Positions 17,876 to 26,331 of a stretch of 64,000 bases of DNA are shown here, piece after piece. A program made the translations under genes and the position numbers. The notes under the pieces are model-generated. The model had not been told where the DNA came from. It did not search any database and saw only the letters and a program-made list of their open reading frames with translations. This stretch comes from JACKII01 sp965222315 (lineage in GTDB: Bacteria > Pseudomonadota > Alphaproteobacteria > Bin95): contig OZ244951.1 of assembly GCA_965222315.1 (NCBI GenBank), forward strand, positions 5,084,001-5,148,000, in the 5' to 3' direction. The first letter of the stretch is position 1. Each line of letters starts with the position of its first letter.

Positions 17876-19543
17876 ATGACCCTCGACAGCCCCCGCCTCG
17901 ACCCCATCGACTACGCCGTCATATCTCAGGCGATCCAGGCCGCGGCGGATGAGGCCGGGACCAAGCTGGTCAAGTCGGCCTACACGCCCATCCTGCGGGA
18001 AGCGCAGGACGGCTCGGCGGCGATCCTGGACCGGGACGGCAACGTCATCGCCCAGGCCGACCTGATCCCGATGCAACTCGGCGGCATCTCCGCTACCTGC
18101 AAGCCCTGCCTGGAAAAGCACCCGCCGGAGACGCTGAAGCCCGGTGACTTTCTCATCCAGAACGACCCGTTTCAGGGCGGCCAGCACCTGCAGGACGTGT
18201 TCATCTTCACCCCCGTGTTCGTGGATGGCGAGGTCATCGCCTTCTCCGCCAGCGTCGCCCATCACCTGGACCTTGGCGGCGGCGAACCGGGCCTTAACAT
18301 GAAGGCGCCGGACGTCTATGCCGAGGGCATCCGCATCCCGCCCTCCAAGTGGAACTGGCATGAGGATTGGAACGGCGGCCGGCTGGAGGCATTGCTGAGG
18401 CTCAACGTGCGCGTGCCCGACCTGACCATGGGCGACCTGAACGCCCAGTTCGCGGCCAACGCCATTGCCGAAAACCGGCTCCAGCAACTGGCGGCCAAAT
18501 ACGGCGCAGACAAGATCAAGGCCGCCATGAGCGAACTGCTCGACTATTGTGAGCGGCGCGTGCGGGCCGGCATCGCGGCGGCCCCGGATGGTGTCTATCA
18601 CGGCCACGCCGCCATCGATGACGATGGCGTCGGCGAAGAGCCGGTGCACATCCGCTGCACCGTCACCATCAAGGGGGAGGAACTGGAGGTCGATTTCGAG
18701 GGCACCGACCCCCAGGTCGCAACCAACATCAACTGCCCGTTCGCCTCGACCCTGGCGACGGCGCTCTCCTGCGTAAAGTCGGTGATCTCCGCCCCCGACA
18801 TTCCGTTTAACGAGGGCGTGAAGCGGCCGATCACGGTGAAGGCCCCCTTCGGATCGATCCTGAACCCGCGTCCGCCGGCGCCGGTGCGCGCCCGCTTGCT
18901 GCCCGCTTACCGCGCCTATAACGCGGTGATGGACGCGCTCGCCAAGGCGGTGCCGGAGCAGGTGATCGCGCCCGGCTTTGACACTACGACCAGCTTCTGC
19001 CTCGCCCATCTGGGGGAGAAGGGCTACAGCGTCTACCTGGAGATTTTCGGCGGCGGTTATGGTGCTGGCGCGGGCAATGACGGCGTCGATGCGGTGGACT
19101 CTCCCTTGTCGAACTGCTCCAACACGCCGGTCGAGTCGCTCGATGCAGATTACGACTTCTTCCGCGTGACCGGCTATGCGCTCGCGCCCGACAGTTTCGG
19201 CGACGGCGAACACCGGGGCGGTGCGGGGTTCACCCGGCGCTACCAAATCTTGAAGGACGGGGTGAAGCTCCAGACCTATGCTGACCGCCACCGCCTGGCG
19301 CCGCCGGGCGCGTTCGGCGGCGAGGCAGCGGCGAGCGGCCGGACATTGCTCTACCGCGGCGACGAGGTGATCGTGGTACCACCCAAGGCGAACCTGGCCT
19401 TCCAGAAGGGCGACGTGATCGAAATCCAACCGGGCGGCGGCGGCGGCTACGGCCTGCCCGCCAAGCGCCAGCCGGAGGCACGGGACGAGGATATCGCCAA
19501 CGGCATGGTCACGGCACCCCAGCGGCAGGTAGCAGCAGAATAG
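17876..19543 (+). CDS. hyuB: Hydantoinase/oxoprolinase subunit B
   Basis: A 555-residue HyuB-family protein of normal length. It begins LDPIDYAVISQAI and carries the conserved segments SAYTPILREAQDGSAAIL, QNDPFQGGQHLQDVF near residue 100, SASVAHHLDLGGG, and a glycine-rich C-terminus with GEHRGGAGFTRRY and PGGGGGYG. HyuB pairs with HyuA to hydrolyse a cyclic imide or amide using ATP. It is separated from hyuA only by a REP element. The downstream TetR gene and palindromic operator suggest the module is substrate-inducible. Confidence 0.9.
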   Translation: MTLDSPRLDPIDYAVISQAIQAAADEAGTKLVKSAYTPILREAQDGSAAILDRDGNVIAQADLIPMQLGGISATCKPCLEKHPPETLKPGDFLIQNDPFQGGQHLQDVFIFTPVFVDGEVIAFSASVAHHLDLGGGEPGLNMKAPDVYAEGIRIPPSKWNWHEDWNGGRLEALLRLNVRVPDLTMGDLNAQFAANAIAENRLQQLAAKYGADKIKAAMSELLDYCERRVRAGIAAAPDGVYHGHAAIDDDGVGEEPVHIRCTVTIKGEELEVDFEGTDPQVATNINCPFASTLATALSCVKSVISAPDIPFNEGVKRPITVKAPFGSILNPRPPAPVRARLLPAYRAYNAVMDALAKAVPEQVIAPGFDTTTSFCLAHLGEKGYSVYLEIFGGGYGAGAGNDGVDAVDSPLSNCSNTPVESLDADYDFFRVTGYALAPDSFGDGEHRGGAGFTRRYQILKDGVKLQTYADRHRLAPPGAFGGEAAASGRTLLYRGDEVIVVPPKANLAFQKGDVIEIQPGGGGGYGLPAKRQPEARDEDIANGMVTAPQRQVAAE

Positions 19544-19579
19544 GGTTTCACGCAGCGCCGAAACCTTGAGGTACGGCAC

Positions 19580-19629
19580 TTGCGTGCTAAGCATGGAATA
19601 GAATATAACGGTATCGTTACCGTTATATT
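19580..19629 (+). promoter_or_regulatory. TetR promoter with perfect 12-bp palindromic operator
   Basis: AATATAACGGTA (19602-19613) and TACCGTTATATT (19618-19629) form a perfect inverted repeat with the 4-bp centre TCGT. A sigma-70-like promoter overlaps it: -35 TTGCGT (19580-19585), 18-bp spacer, -10 TATAAC (19604-19609). The regulator gene begins 18 bp downstream. This is the classic arrangement for autorepression by a TetR-family dimer. Confidence 0.8.
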
Positions 19630-19647
19630 TGATGCACACTGAACTCC

Positions 19648-20283
19648 ATGCCTCAAACCAATCCGTCCCCTGAAGACCGCTCCGAAAGCCGGCAAGCCAT
19701 TCTTGACGCCGCGACTGAGGAGTTCGCCGCCCGCGGCCTTGACGGCGTGCGCATGGAGCACGTCGCCCGCCGTGCAGGCTTCAACAAGGCGCTGGTCTAC
19801 AAGCACTTTGGTAACCGGGAGCAGCTGTTCTGCGCGGTACTGGACGCCCAATTGGGCCAGCGCATGCGGGTTCTGGCGAGCGCTCCCAGTACCACTGGCG
19901 ATGCGATGGCAGCCTGGAGCGCAGCCACCTTCGCCAACCCGCTGTTCGGCAAACTCATGATGCGGGAGGCGTTGGAGTATCCTGGCGAAGTTCCCCGCCG
20001 GGAAAAGGAAAGGCAGGCCTACTACCGCCGTCAGGTCGACCAGGTTTCGGCCTCCCAGGCCCGCGGAACACTGCCAGATGGCCTTGATCCTAAGTTTCTG
20101 TTGCTTGCATTGCTGTCGATCGTGACATTTCCGGCCCTGTTCCCGCAAATCAGCGGGCTGGTTTCCGGGCTCGACCCGAATGGCGACGAATTCCAGCAGC
20201 AATGGAGCGCGTTTCTGAGAGGCTTCGCGGGCAACCTAAGCGAAACCACAATGGGCGAACCGCCCGACCCCGCCGATGCCTGA
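19648..20283 (+). CDS. TetR/AcrR-family transcriptional regulator
   Basis: A 211-residue TetR-type repressor. The N-terminal helix-turn-helix spans about residues 14-62: RQAILDAATEEFAARG, then MEHVARRAGFNKALVYKHFGNRE. The helical C-terminal ligand domain has no recognisable signature. Its start is 18 bp from a perfect palindrome, so autoregulation is very likely. The stop overlaps the start of the downstream MFS gene by 8 bp. The effector may be a hydantoin- or carbamoyl-amino-acid-derived molecule, judging by the neighbours; that is inference. Confidence 0.9.
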   Translation: MPQTNPSPEDRSESRQAILDAATEEFAARGLDGVRMEHVARRAGFNKALVYKHFGNREQLFCAVLDAQLGQRMRVLASAPSTTGDAMAAWSAATFANPLFGKLMMREALEYPGEVPRREKERQAYYRRQVDQVSASQARGTLPDGLDPKFLLLALLSIVTFPALFPQISGLVSGLDPNGDEFQQQWSAFLRGFAGNLSETTMGEPPDPADA

Positions 20284-21577
20284 CGCCGCTTCCCCATCGC
20301 TGGCGCCTCCGTCCATCCGCCCGCCGCGCTTGTTCTATGGCTGGATCATCGTGCTCGCCTGCAACCTGGTCGCCTGCATCACCTGGGGCGTAGGAATTTT
20401 CAACCAAGGCGTCTTTATTGCCTATTACGTCACGGCCTATGGCTGGTCTCCGGCAGCGCTGGCCGTCGGGCCGGTCGTGTTTCATCTCTGGGCAGGTTTT
20501 GCAGGTGTGATCGTTGGCCGGATTGTTGACCGGCGCGGGCCAAGACCGGTGCTGCTGGCTGGGGCGGCGAGCCTCGCCATCGCCACTATAGGGTTCGCTT
20601 CCGTGCGGGAGCTGTGGCAGGTCTACCCCGTTTTTCTACTCGCCGGCACTGGATTTGCCTGCATTCACACGGTTACGCTCGGCAAGATCGTTGCCCGCTG
20701 GTTTGTCCGCCAACGCAGCAGGGCCATGGCCGCCGCAACCTTTGGCGCCGGACTGGGCGGCGCGTTGCTGGTGCCCCTCAACGTCCTGATCATCGAGCGC
20801 TACGGGTTGTTCGCTGGCGGGGTGGCGTTGGCTGCCATCACTGTTTTGGCAATCCTGCCCTTGGTCGTATGGGTGATTAAGGACGGGCCGGAGGTGCTGG
20901 GGCTGGCGCCGGATGGCGACCCCCGGCAAGCAGCCGCGAATGCTTCAACGGCTGCCATGGAAGCAGATGCTGTCGACACGCGCATCTGGTCTTTGAAAGA
21001 CGCTATACGGACGGTTCCGTTCTGGGGGTTGTCGCTGTGCTTCGCATTGGGAATGGTTGCGCAGAGCGCTTACCTCTTCCATCAGGTCACGTATCTGCAG
21101 GCAACGCTCGGCATGGTCGGGGCTGCCTCCATCGTCAGCGTGACGACGATTTTCGGTATTGTCGGCCGGTTGATCTTCATTGGGGGTGGCGACCGCCTCT
21201 CGCCGCGCGGCTGGACGGTCGCTGTCTTTGCGACGCAGTGCTTGTCTTTCCTGCTGCTGTCGATCAGCGATACGCCTGTCGGCCTTGCCATCGGTTCAGC
21301 CTTATTCGGATTGACGATGGGCGTAGCGGTGACGCTTCAGCCGCTGGCGACGGCTTATATCTTTGGACGAGAGTCCTTCGGCCGGGTGTATGGGCCAATC
21401 TACATGGCGATCCGTATCGGTTCGGCCTGCGGGCCCCTGGCGGTCGGTCTGATATTGGGCGCAACAGCCAGCTATGGCAGTGCGTGGCTCTTATTGGCAG
21501 CCAGCCTCGGCCTCGCTGCCTTGGTAGTGCCGCTGGCGATCAGGCCGGTCAGCCGCCCTTTTTCGGCGCGGCAATGA
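20276..21577 (+). CDS. MFS transporter, monocarboxylate/oxalate-formate-like
   Basis: A 433-residue 12-helix major facilitator beginning after a hydrophilic leader (FYGWIIVLACNL). The helix 2-3 loop GRIVDRRGPRPVLL and the central loop of about residues 200-235 (ASTAAMEADAVDTR) are visible. FYGWIIV and GTVLGKIVARWFVRQRS-like features resemble OFA/monocarboxylate transporters. It overlaps the TetR gene by 8 bp, so it is co-transcribed with and controlled by it. Its 3' end overlaps the convergent N-carbamoylase gene by 29 bp. Uptake of the hydantoin-pathway substrate is the simplest hypothesis. Confidence 0.85.
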   Translation: MPDAASPSLAPPSIRPPRLFYGWIIVLACNLVACITWGVGIFNQGVFIAYYVTAYGWSPAALAVGPVVFHLWAGFAGVIVGRIVDRRGPRPVLLAGAASLAIATIGFASVRELWQVYPVFLLAGTGFACIHTVTLGKIVARWFVRQRSRAMAAATFGAGLGGALLVPLNVLIIERYGLFAGGVALAAITVLAILPLVVWVIKDGPEVLGLAPDGDPRQAAANASTAAMEADAVDTRIWSLKDAIRTVPFWGLSLCFALGMVAQSAYLFHQVTYLQATLGMVGAASIVSVTTIFGIVGRLIFIGGGDRLSPRGWTVAVFATQCLSFLLLSISDTPVGLAIGSALFGLTMGVAVTLQPLATAYIFGRESFGRVYGPIYMAIRIGSACGPLAVGLILGATASYGSAWLLLAASLGLAALVVPLAIRPVSRPFSARQ

Positions 21578-22484
21578 TGCCGTAGTGCTGCGGCTGGCGG
21601 TGCAGGTCAAAGTCGAAGACATTTTTCTTGATCTCCGCGCACTTGTCGAGGTCCAGCTTCGCTACCACCAGTTCGTCCTCCAGCGTAGATGCTTGGGCGA
21701 TAATCTCGCCAGTCGGTGCGACGATGCAGGACTGGCCGAGCAGCATGCAGCCTTCCTCGATGCCCGCCTTTGCTGTGCCGATCACATAGGCGCCATTCTG
21801 GTAGGCCCCCGCCTGCATCGACAGGTGATTGTGAAAACCCTGCAGATGGTCATGCTCCGGCACGGGCGCGTAGGTGGTCGGCGTGTTATAGCCGAGCATG
21901 ATCACCTCCGCCCCCTGCAGGCCCATGACGCGGTAGGTCTCCGGCCAGCGCCGGTCGTTGCAGATCGCCATGCCCATCGTGCCGCCCATGGTCTCCCAAA
22001 CGGGAAAGCCATAGTCGCCGGGCTCGAAATAGCGTTTCTCCAGATGCTGGAAGGGCCGCCAGGGCTCATGCTCCGCGTGGCCTGGCAGGTGCACCTTGCG
22101 GTACTTGCCGACAATGTCGCCCATCTTGTCCACCAGGATGGACGTGTTGTACCGCACCCCTTCCGGCGTCAGTTCGGCGTAGCCCAGGTAAAAGCCGATG
22201 CCCGCCGCCTTCGCCAGATCGAATAAGGGCTGGACCGCCGCGTTCGGCATCTCGGTCTCGTAGAACGGGTCCAGGTCGCGCTCGTCGTCGAAGAAGTAGC
22301 GCGGGAAAAAGGTTGTCAGCGTCAGTTCCGGAAAGACGACCAGATCGACCTTCCTGGCGCGGGCCTCTTCCAACAGCGCCGTGAGGCGAGCGACCACTTC
22401 CTCGCGCGGCTCGTCGCGGCGGATCGGGCCCATCTGCGCGGCGGCGGCATAGAGAACGCGGCGCTTGCCGCCACTGGTATTCAT
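21549..22484 (-). CDS. N-carbamoyl-D-amino-acid hydrolase (nitrilase superfamily), copy 1
   Basis: A 311-residue nitrilase-superfamily amidase. The triad is complete: Glu53 in VVFPELTLTTFFPR, Lys130 in KYRKVHLPGH, and Cys175 in AICNDRRWPETYRVMG. The FFPR, HLPGH and NDRRWPE segments are characteristic of N-carbamoyl-D-amino-acid hydrolase, which releases D-amino acid, CO2 and ammonia. It overlaps the upstream PLP-enzyme gene by 4 bp (ATGA), so both should be translated together. With hyuAB and the MFS gene it would complete a hydantoin to D-amino acid route. Confidence 0.88.
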   Translation of the reverse strand: MNTSGGKRRVLYAAAAQMGPIRRDEPREEVVARLTALLEEARARKVDLVVFPELTLTTFFPRYFFDDERDLDPFYETEMPNAAVQPLFDLAKAAGIGFYLGYAELTPEGVRYNTSILVDKMGDIVGKYRKVHLPGHAEHEPWRPFQHLEKRYFEPGDYGFPVWETMGGTMGMAICNDRRWPETYRVMGLQGAEVIMLGYNTPTTYAPVPEHDHLQGFHNHLSMQAGAYQNGAYVIGTAKAGIEEGCMLLGQSCIVAPTGEIIAQASTLEDELVVAKLDLDKCAEIKKNVFDFDLHRQPQHYGIIAAPKKGG

Positions 22485-23554
22485 TGCATCAACCCTCTGG
22501 CTTCGACGGTAAAGAGACGCTCGACCCGCTCGTCCCGCAGGCCGTGAACGCTGTTGAACAGGTTGGTGACGACGCAGGCATGGTTCGGCACGACGCGCAC
22601 CCGCTCCCCGATGCCGGGTTTCGCGCCGGCGCAGGCCGAGAGGTCGACGACCGCATGCTCCTCACTCAGCATGTGAATCACCGCATCCGGGTATTCCCGG
22701 ATATAGCCATGGCCCTCCAGGCCGCCCATGTCGCTCGACAGCGCCTTGGAGCCTGCATCCAATACCGCCCGCGTTTCCGTCGGGCGGCTGATGACCGTCG
22801 TCAGCACGTCGAGCGCACAATCGTCGAACGTCGCCGCCCCGGCCCGAACCATCATCCGGTCGTTGTAGATGTAGGTGCCGGCCCGATGCTCGGTCGCCGC
22901 CGTCACCTCGTGCGCGCGCCAAATGTCCGGCGTGCCGCCGCTGGAGACCACTTCGCACGCCATCCCTGCCCGTTGGAACACATGCATAGCCCCGCCCAGC
23001 CAATCACGCACCACCTCGATCTGGCCCTTGGGCGGGTAGGTCATGAGCCCAGCGAAATGCACGCCGTCCGCCCGATCAATGGCCTGGGCGAGCTTCACGG
23101 CCTCGTCCGGCGTCTGCACCCCGCAGCGCCCGCCACCGGAGTCGCACTCCACCAGTACACGGAGTGGCGGTCCGCCTGCAAAGGCTTCGGCAAGGCCATC
23201 CACCACCAACTGGTTGTCCGCCACCACGGTCAGGCGGCAATGCTTCGCCAGTTCCTTCAGCCGCGCCAGCTTCGGCGCGCCCAGAATGTTGTAGGTCAGC
23301 AGGATGTCCTCGATGCCGCTTGCCGCCATCACTTCCGCCTCGCCGATCTTCTGGCAGGTGATGCCGATGGCGCCTAGCTCGACCTGGCGATGGGCGAAGT
23401 CCGGCAGCTTGTGCGTTTTGATATGCGGGCGGGCGTTCATGCAATTTGCAACGCAATATGATTGGAACCGCTGCAAGTTGGCATCGACGACATCCAGATC
23501 GAGACAGACTGCGGGCGTGTCGATGGTTGAAAACGCCTTTTCTTTGATGGCCAT
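22481..23554 (-). CDS. D-threonine aldolase / D-serine dehydratase-like PLP enzyme
   Basis: A 357-residue fold-III (alanine racemase-like) PLP enzyme of the DSD1/D-threonine aldolase group. The PLP lysine is in RPHIKTHK (K46). The N-terminal barrel is followed by VECDSGGGRCGVQ and SSGGTPD. The C-terminal metal site of the family is visible as PNHAC (H325, C327), normally holding Zn or Mn. Such enzymes cleave or dehydrate D-3-hydroxy-amino acids. The 4-bp overlap with the N-carbamoyl-D-amino-acid hydrolase supports a D-configured substrate. Which reaction it runs cannot be decided from sequence alone. Confidence 0.88.
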   Translation of the reverse strand: MAIKEKAFSTIDTPAVCLDLDVVDANLQRFQSYCVANCMNARPHIKTHKLPDFAHRQVELGAIGITCQKIGEAEVMAASGIEDILLTYNILGAPKLARLKELAKHCRLTVVADNQLVVDGLAEAFAGGPPLRVLVECDSGGGRCGVQTPDEAVKLAQAIDRADGVHFAGLMTYPPKGQIEVVRDWLGGAMHVFQRAGMACEVVSSGGTPDIWRAHEVTAATEHRAGTYIYNDRMMVRAGAATFDDCALDVLTTVISRPTETRAVLDAGSKALSSDMGGLEGHGYIREYPDAVIHMLSEEHAVVDLSACAGAKPGIGERVRVVPNHACVVTNLFNSVHGLRDERVERLFTVEARGLMQ

Positions 23555-23730
23555 TCAATATTCTCCGGGGCGGTCGGACACTGGAAACCAAAGAGAGGAT
23601 TGCGGGCAAAAACCCCAATGTTTCCGAGGGATTCGACTAATGAATACGCAAGGTAACACTTCGCAGAGTCATTCTCTACGGACATGGTGACCGGGGCAGG
23701 GTGCCGGTTTGGCATGGAGTCTCGGAGCGT

Positions 23731-23749
23731 TTGGCACGGTCGTTGCTTT
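23731..23749 (+). promoter_or_regulatory. Sigma-54 (-24/-12) promoter of the PEP-CTERM gene
   Basis: TTGGCACGGTCGTTGCTTT matches the sigma-54 consensus YTGGCACG-N4-TTGCW exactly, with correct GG/GC spacing. It lies 54 bp upstream of the ATG at 23803 and would start transcription near 23758. Sigma-54 promoters need an activating enhancer-binding protein, so expression should depend on a dedicated regulator that is not in this window. Confidence 0.85.
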
Positions 23750-23802
23750 TTTGGGGGAAATCGCAGGTGACCGACGTTTCAACCACCAAAGGACAAAGCT
23801 TC

Positions 23803-24573
23803 ATGACCCGCTCTCTGCTCCGCACCGCCGCTGCCCTCGCCACCGCCGCTTTCATCGGCGCGACTGCCGCCCCGGCCAATGCCTTTCTGACCCATTTCGG
23901 CGAGGATCTGAACAGAAGCGCCCGCACCCCGCTCAGCACGTTCTCCAACGCCTCAGCCGCCGAAGCGGACTTCCTTGCTAACCTGACCGGTGTTGGTACC
24001 GAGAACTTCGAAGGATTCCGGAACAAGCAATCCGGTCCCCTTACCCTGGACTTTCCGGGTGCGGGCGAGGCGATGCTGAGTGGCGGCAATGGCCAAATCG
24101 CCAAGGTCAAATCGGGCAGGACCAACGGCTATGGACGGTATGGCGTTTCCGGCCGCCAGTATTGGGAGGTGCAAGCCGGTGGTCGCGGCAACTTCAAGGT
24201 AGAGTTTGAAACACCGGTTGCTGCCTTTGGCTTCTACGGTATCGATATCGGCGATTTCGGCGGACAACTGGTCCTTCAGTTGGATGATGCTGCCAACACG
24301 GTGCTGACCATTGACAATACGGTTGGTTCCTACGGCAGCAGCGATGGTTCGGTCCTGTTCTTCGGCGTCATTGCACAAACCCGGAGCGAGCAGTTCACCG
24401 CCGTCTCTTTCCAGACCAGCACCGGCCAGGGCGATGTATTTGCCTTCGACGACATGACCGTCGGTTCGCTGCAACAGGTTACGCCGAACGCGATCCCGGA
24501 GCCGTCCACGATCGCCCTGCTTGGCGTCGGCGCTATCGGCAGCCTGACCATGATGCGCCGCCGCCTGGGATAG
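23803..24573 (+). CDS. PEP-CTERM sorting-domain secreted protein
   Basis: About 256 residues from the ATG at 23803, with AAAGGA 10 nt upstream; the longer frame from GTG 23701 contains the promoter. The N-terminal signal peptide ends at APANA (about residue 25). The C-terminus is a PEP-CTERM signal: PEP (232-234), then a hydrophobic helix TIALLGVGAIGSLTMM, then RRR. Exosortase recognises this signal and releases the protein to the surface or biofilm matrix. The middle is beta-rich (FKVEFETPVAAFGFYGIDIG). No exosortase gene is nearby. A strong terminator follows. Confidence 0.9.
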   Translation: MTRSLLRTAAALATAAFIGATAAPANAFLTHFGEDLNRSARTPLSTFSNASAAEADFLANLTGVGTENFEGFRNKQSGPLTLDFPGAGEAMLSGGNGQIAKVKSGRTNGYGRYGVSGRQYWEVQAGGRGNFKVEFETPVAAFGFYGIDIGDFGGQLVLQLDDAANTVLTIDNTVGSYGSSDGSVLFFGVIAQTRSEQFTAVSFQTSTGQGDVFAFDDMTVGSLQQVTPNAIPEPSTIALLGVGAIGSLTMMRRRLG

Positions 24574-24629
24574 GGAGAAAATGCCGCTCGACTAACGGCA
24601 CCCGATCGACGTATCCCATTTGATCGAGA

Positions 24630-24680
24630 GGATCTGACCCTGTGGCGCCTTGCCGTGGTCAGGTCCTTTGCTGTTTGTTT
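24630..24680 (+). terminator. Terminator after the PEP-CTERM gene
   Basis: GGATCTGACC (24630-24639) pairs with GGTCAGGTCC (24657-24666), allowing one G-T pair, and is followed by the T-rich tract TTTGCTGTTTGTTT. It isolates the sigma-54 transcript from the methyltransferase gene. Confidence 0.7.
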
Positions 24681-24707
24681 ACCATCCGGAACAGAAGGCG
24701 TGCCTGA

Positions 24708-25457
24708 ATGGGTGACTACGATTACATCCCCAAGCTCTATAATGTTGAATATGAGCCGCCAGAAACGAACCGGCAATCGGACGAGTTTTTCTGGGCGGAT
24801 GTTGATGGATCGCGCCAGCGCTACAACATCCATGACTATGCCACGCTTTACCGTGTGCCATGGCTCTACGACATAGCCCTCTATCATAATCTTGCCTGCC
24901 GAACGCCGACGGAGATGTCTGCCGTCATAGACAAGGTGTGGAAGACTGAAGGGGTGGACCGCGCGGGTTTGCGCGCGCTGGAACTCGGCGCAGGCAGCGG
25001 CGCTTTCGGGCACGAACTTCGGCACAAGCTGGGCGTCGGGCATCTGGAAGCGGTTGATATCTGCCCCGAAGCCGCTGAGGCCGCCGGCAGAGACCGGCCC
25101 GGACTTTACGACTCCTACCATGTGGACGATCTAACCAACCTCCGGCCTGAGACCGAAGCCGCGTTCCGCAAGTCGGCATTCAATGTGGTGGCGATTGCGT
25201 CCGCCACCGGGTGGGGCAATCATATTCCGCTGGATGGTTTTGAGACGAGCTTTGAACTGCTGGTCCCCGGCGGCTGGTTTATCTTTCACGTGAAGCCCAA
25301 TGATCCCGATCCCGAATGCATGGAACTCTGTGCGTGGGTGGAGGACAAGGTCGCGCGGGGTGAGCTTCTACAGAAGCACCGCGGCTCGCACTTTCACCGC
25401 AAAAGCTCGAACGGTGCCGATATTTTCTATGACGTCGTGATCGGCGTTAAGGCCTGA
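24708..25457 (+). CDS. SAM-dependent methyltransferase (class I)
   Basis: A 249-residue protein with the class I motif I LELGAGSGAFG (91-101), an acidic post-I residue in LEAVDICPEAAEAA, and a post-motif segment VVAIASATGWG. ELLVPGGWFIFHVKP near residue 190 is the typical last-strand region. The N-terminal 85 residues, rich in Tyr and Asp, are family-specific. It would transfer a methyl group to an unknown small molecule or protein. It stands alone between two terminator-like hairpins. Confidence 0.82.
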   Translation: MGDYDYIPKLYNVEYEPPETNRQSDEFFWADVDGSRQRYNIHDYATLYRVPWLYDIALYHNLACRTPTEMSAVIDKVWKTEGVDRAGLRALELGAGSGAFGHELRHKLGVGHLEAVDICPEAAEAAGRDRPGLYDSYHVDDLTNLRPETEAAFRKSAFNVVAIASATGWGNHIPLDGFETSFELLVPGGWFIFHVKPNDPDPECMELCAWVEDKVARGELLQKHRGSHFHRKSSNGADIFYDVVIGVKA

Positions 25458-25464
25458 ATTGGCA

Positions 25465-25481
25465 GACAGGCGCTACCTGTC
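25465..25481 (+). terminator. Short hairpin after the methyltransferase gene
   Basis: GACAGG (25465-25470) pairs with CCTGTC (25476-25481) across a 5-nt loop, followed by TTGT. It begins 8 nt after the stop codon. The stem is short and the T-tract poor, so this is a weak terminator candidate. Confidence 0.4.
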
Positions 25482-25517
25482 TTGTCCGGCGCAGGCATTT
25501 CGGGAACGCCTGTGTGC

Positions 25518-25594
25518 TTGTCGATTGATTGGCGGCGCGCCTATTATTGCGCACAGAAATCCCGTGGATCTGACGGCGCAGGGGCGACTGCGCC
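25518..25594 (+). promoter_or_regulatory. Candidate promoter and 5' leader hairpin of the CoA-transferase operon
   Basis: A possible sigma-70 promoter: -35 TTGTCG (25518-25523), 18-bp spacer, -10 TATTAT (25542-25547). Between it and the GTG start at 25630 a perfect 7-bp hairpin, GGCGCAG (25575-25581) with CTGCGCC (25588-25594), would form in the leader mRNA. Confidence 0.4.
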
Positions 25595-25629
25595 GCCAAG
25601 TTCCTTGAAAACTAAGAGGAAATTCCTGA

Positions 25630-26310
25630 GTGATCGACAAACGCGTTTCGACCGTCGAGGAAGCCCTGGCGGGCATCGGCGACGGCATGACCCTGATGTT
25701 TGGGGGCTTCGGTGGCGCCGGCGTGCCCATTAATCTGATGCGGGCGCTGGAAAGCTGCCAGGCGAAAGACCTGACCATCGTCTCCAACAGCGTCCGGTTC
25801 CTGGAGGACTATGCCCCGGCCCTGTTCGAGCGGAAGCAGATCCGGCACGCCGTTGCTTCTGCAGCGCGCAGCCGCGGCTCCGCCTCCGGCATTTCAGAAC
25901 TGCAACTGGAAGACGGCACCCTCTCTCTCGACGTTTCTCCCCAGGGCTCGTTTGCAGAGCGCATTCGCGCGGGCGGGGCGGGCATCCCGGCCTTCTACAC
26001 GCCCACGGGCGTCGGCACGCCTGTGGTCGAGGGTAAAGAGCATCGGGAGTTCAACGGCGTCATGCACGTGCTGGAATACGCGCTGAAGAGCGACTTCACC
26101 TTGATGCGCGCCGACAAGGCCGACCGCTACGGTAACCTTTATTTCCGCGGCACCCAGGGGAATTTTGGCCGGGACATGGCCGCGGCCTCGAAATGCACCG
26201 TCGTGGAGGTGCGGGAGATCGTCGACGATCTGCTGCCCCGTGTCGATATCCACGTGCCGGGCGTTTTCGTCAAGCGCGTCATCCAACTGCCTGACGCCCG
26301 TCTCGCTTAA
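25630..26310 (+). CDS. 3-oxoacid-type CoA-transferase, subunit A
   Basis: A 226-residue class I CoA-transferase alpha subunit. It starts at GTG 25630 with AAGAGGAAA upstream; the conserved CoA-binding glycine loop MFGGFGGAGVPINL is near residue 25. Other family segments are VSNSVRFLEDYAP and TLMRADKADRYGNLYFRG. The subunit pairs with the B subunit encoded 22 bp downstream to move CoA from succinyl-CoA or acetyl-CoA to a 3-oxoacid. It resembles both PcaI/ScoA and AtoD types, so the acid is not specified. Confidence 0.88.
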   Translation: MIDKRVSTVEEALAGIGDGMTLMFGGFGGAGVPINLMRALESCQAKDLTIVSNSVRFLEDYAPALFERKQIRHAVASAARSRGSASGISELQLEDGTLSLDVSPQGSFAERIRAGGAGIPAFYTPTGVGTPVVEGKEHREFNGVMHVLEYALKSDFTLMRADKADRYGNLYFRGTQGNFGRDMAAASKCTVVEVREIVDDLLPRVDIHVPGVFVKRVIQLPDARLA

Positions 26311-26331
26311 AGCAATAGGGAAGCTGAACTG

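Noticed and set aside
17870..19639. 589-codon open frame antisense to hyuB
   Set aside because: It mirrors hyuB codon structure in high-GC DNA, its product is Arg/His/Gly-rich without family motifs, and it has no ribosome site. It is a shadow frame.
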